Positions 14,035 through 14,093 of a stretch of 14,093 nt of DNA are shown piece by piece. Made by a program: the position numbers and the translations under genes. Within the stretch, counting starts at the first letter, position 1. The number at the start of each line of letters is the position of its first letter. Under the pieces are notes generated by a model. The model made no database searches and was not told the origin of the DNA. It saw only the letters and a program-made list of their open reading frames with translations. This DNA is from CAZFYZ01 sp964523735 (GTDB lineage: Bacteria; Armatimonadota; UBA5829): positions 1 through 14,093 of the forward strand of contig CAZFYZ010000106.1 in assembly GCA_964523735.1 (NCBI GenBank), written 5' to 3'.

Positions 14035-14093
14035 GAGAGCGCGTTGCCTCACGAGAGATCGCACCGAAAGTGAATCGATGCCTCAAGTAAGAA

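Noticed and set aside
1..14093. CRISPR arrays, tRNA or rRNA genes, insertion sequences, phage genes
   Set aside because: I read the window for these and found no regular spaced repeats, cloverleaf-like sequences, transposase or integrase motifs.

Overview
The window is a piece of a chromosome of moderately high G+C, probably a metagenome contig because it carries a run of ten Ns. It is densely coded, with 16 genes and almost no intergenic DNA. The gene order nadK-recN-steA-steB/mctB is the order known from Actinobacteria such as Corynebacterium and Mycobacterium. The genes after it (GT2, MraY-like with a D-L-R-P-G-R motif) and the VorB-type 2-oxoacid:ferredoxin oxidoreductase look more like anaerobic Terrabacteria. 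No argR lies between nadK and recN and no spoIVB follows recN, which argues against a classical endospore-forming Firmicute. An Armatimonadota-like or related uncultured, at least partly anaerobic bacterium is my best guess, held loosely. TTG start codons are frequent (5 of 16 genes).

Layout. (1) Positions 17-7008, plus strand: NAD kinase, RecN, SteA-like protein, SteB/MctB-like protein, a GT2 glycosyltransferase, a rhomboid-fold membrane protein without catalytic residues, and an MraY/WecA-family prenyl-phosphate transferase. Most of these genes abut or overlap, so they look like one transcription unit. The last five read as a membrane and cell-envelope module linked to cell division. (2) Positions 7010-9613, plus strand: a complete four-subunit 2-oxoacid:ferredoxin oxidoreductase in the order delta (ferredoxin), alpha, beta, gamma. 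A small TPR protein follows (9695-10096). (3) Positions 10097-10240: convergent spacer with two imperfect hairpins. (4) Positions 10241-13948, minus strand: a soluble double-GAF histidine kinase, a stand-alone receiver, an HtrA/DegP serine protease with its own promoter, and a 41-residue lysine-rich protein directly behind htrA.

How the parts fit. SteA and SteB are partners at the division septum in Corynebacterineae. Here they are joined to genes for building a lipid-linked glycan, which suggests a septal glycan function. The oxidoreductase converts 2-oxoacids and CoA to acyl-CoA, reducing ferredoxin. The minus-strand genes resemble a stress-sensing arrangement (sensor, receiver, envelope protease). 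Two near-consensus sigma70-type promoters can be read there. The one in front of htrA predicts an almost leaderless mRNA, and the one in front of the kinase places a strong GC hairpin at the 5' end of the transcript.
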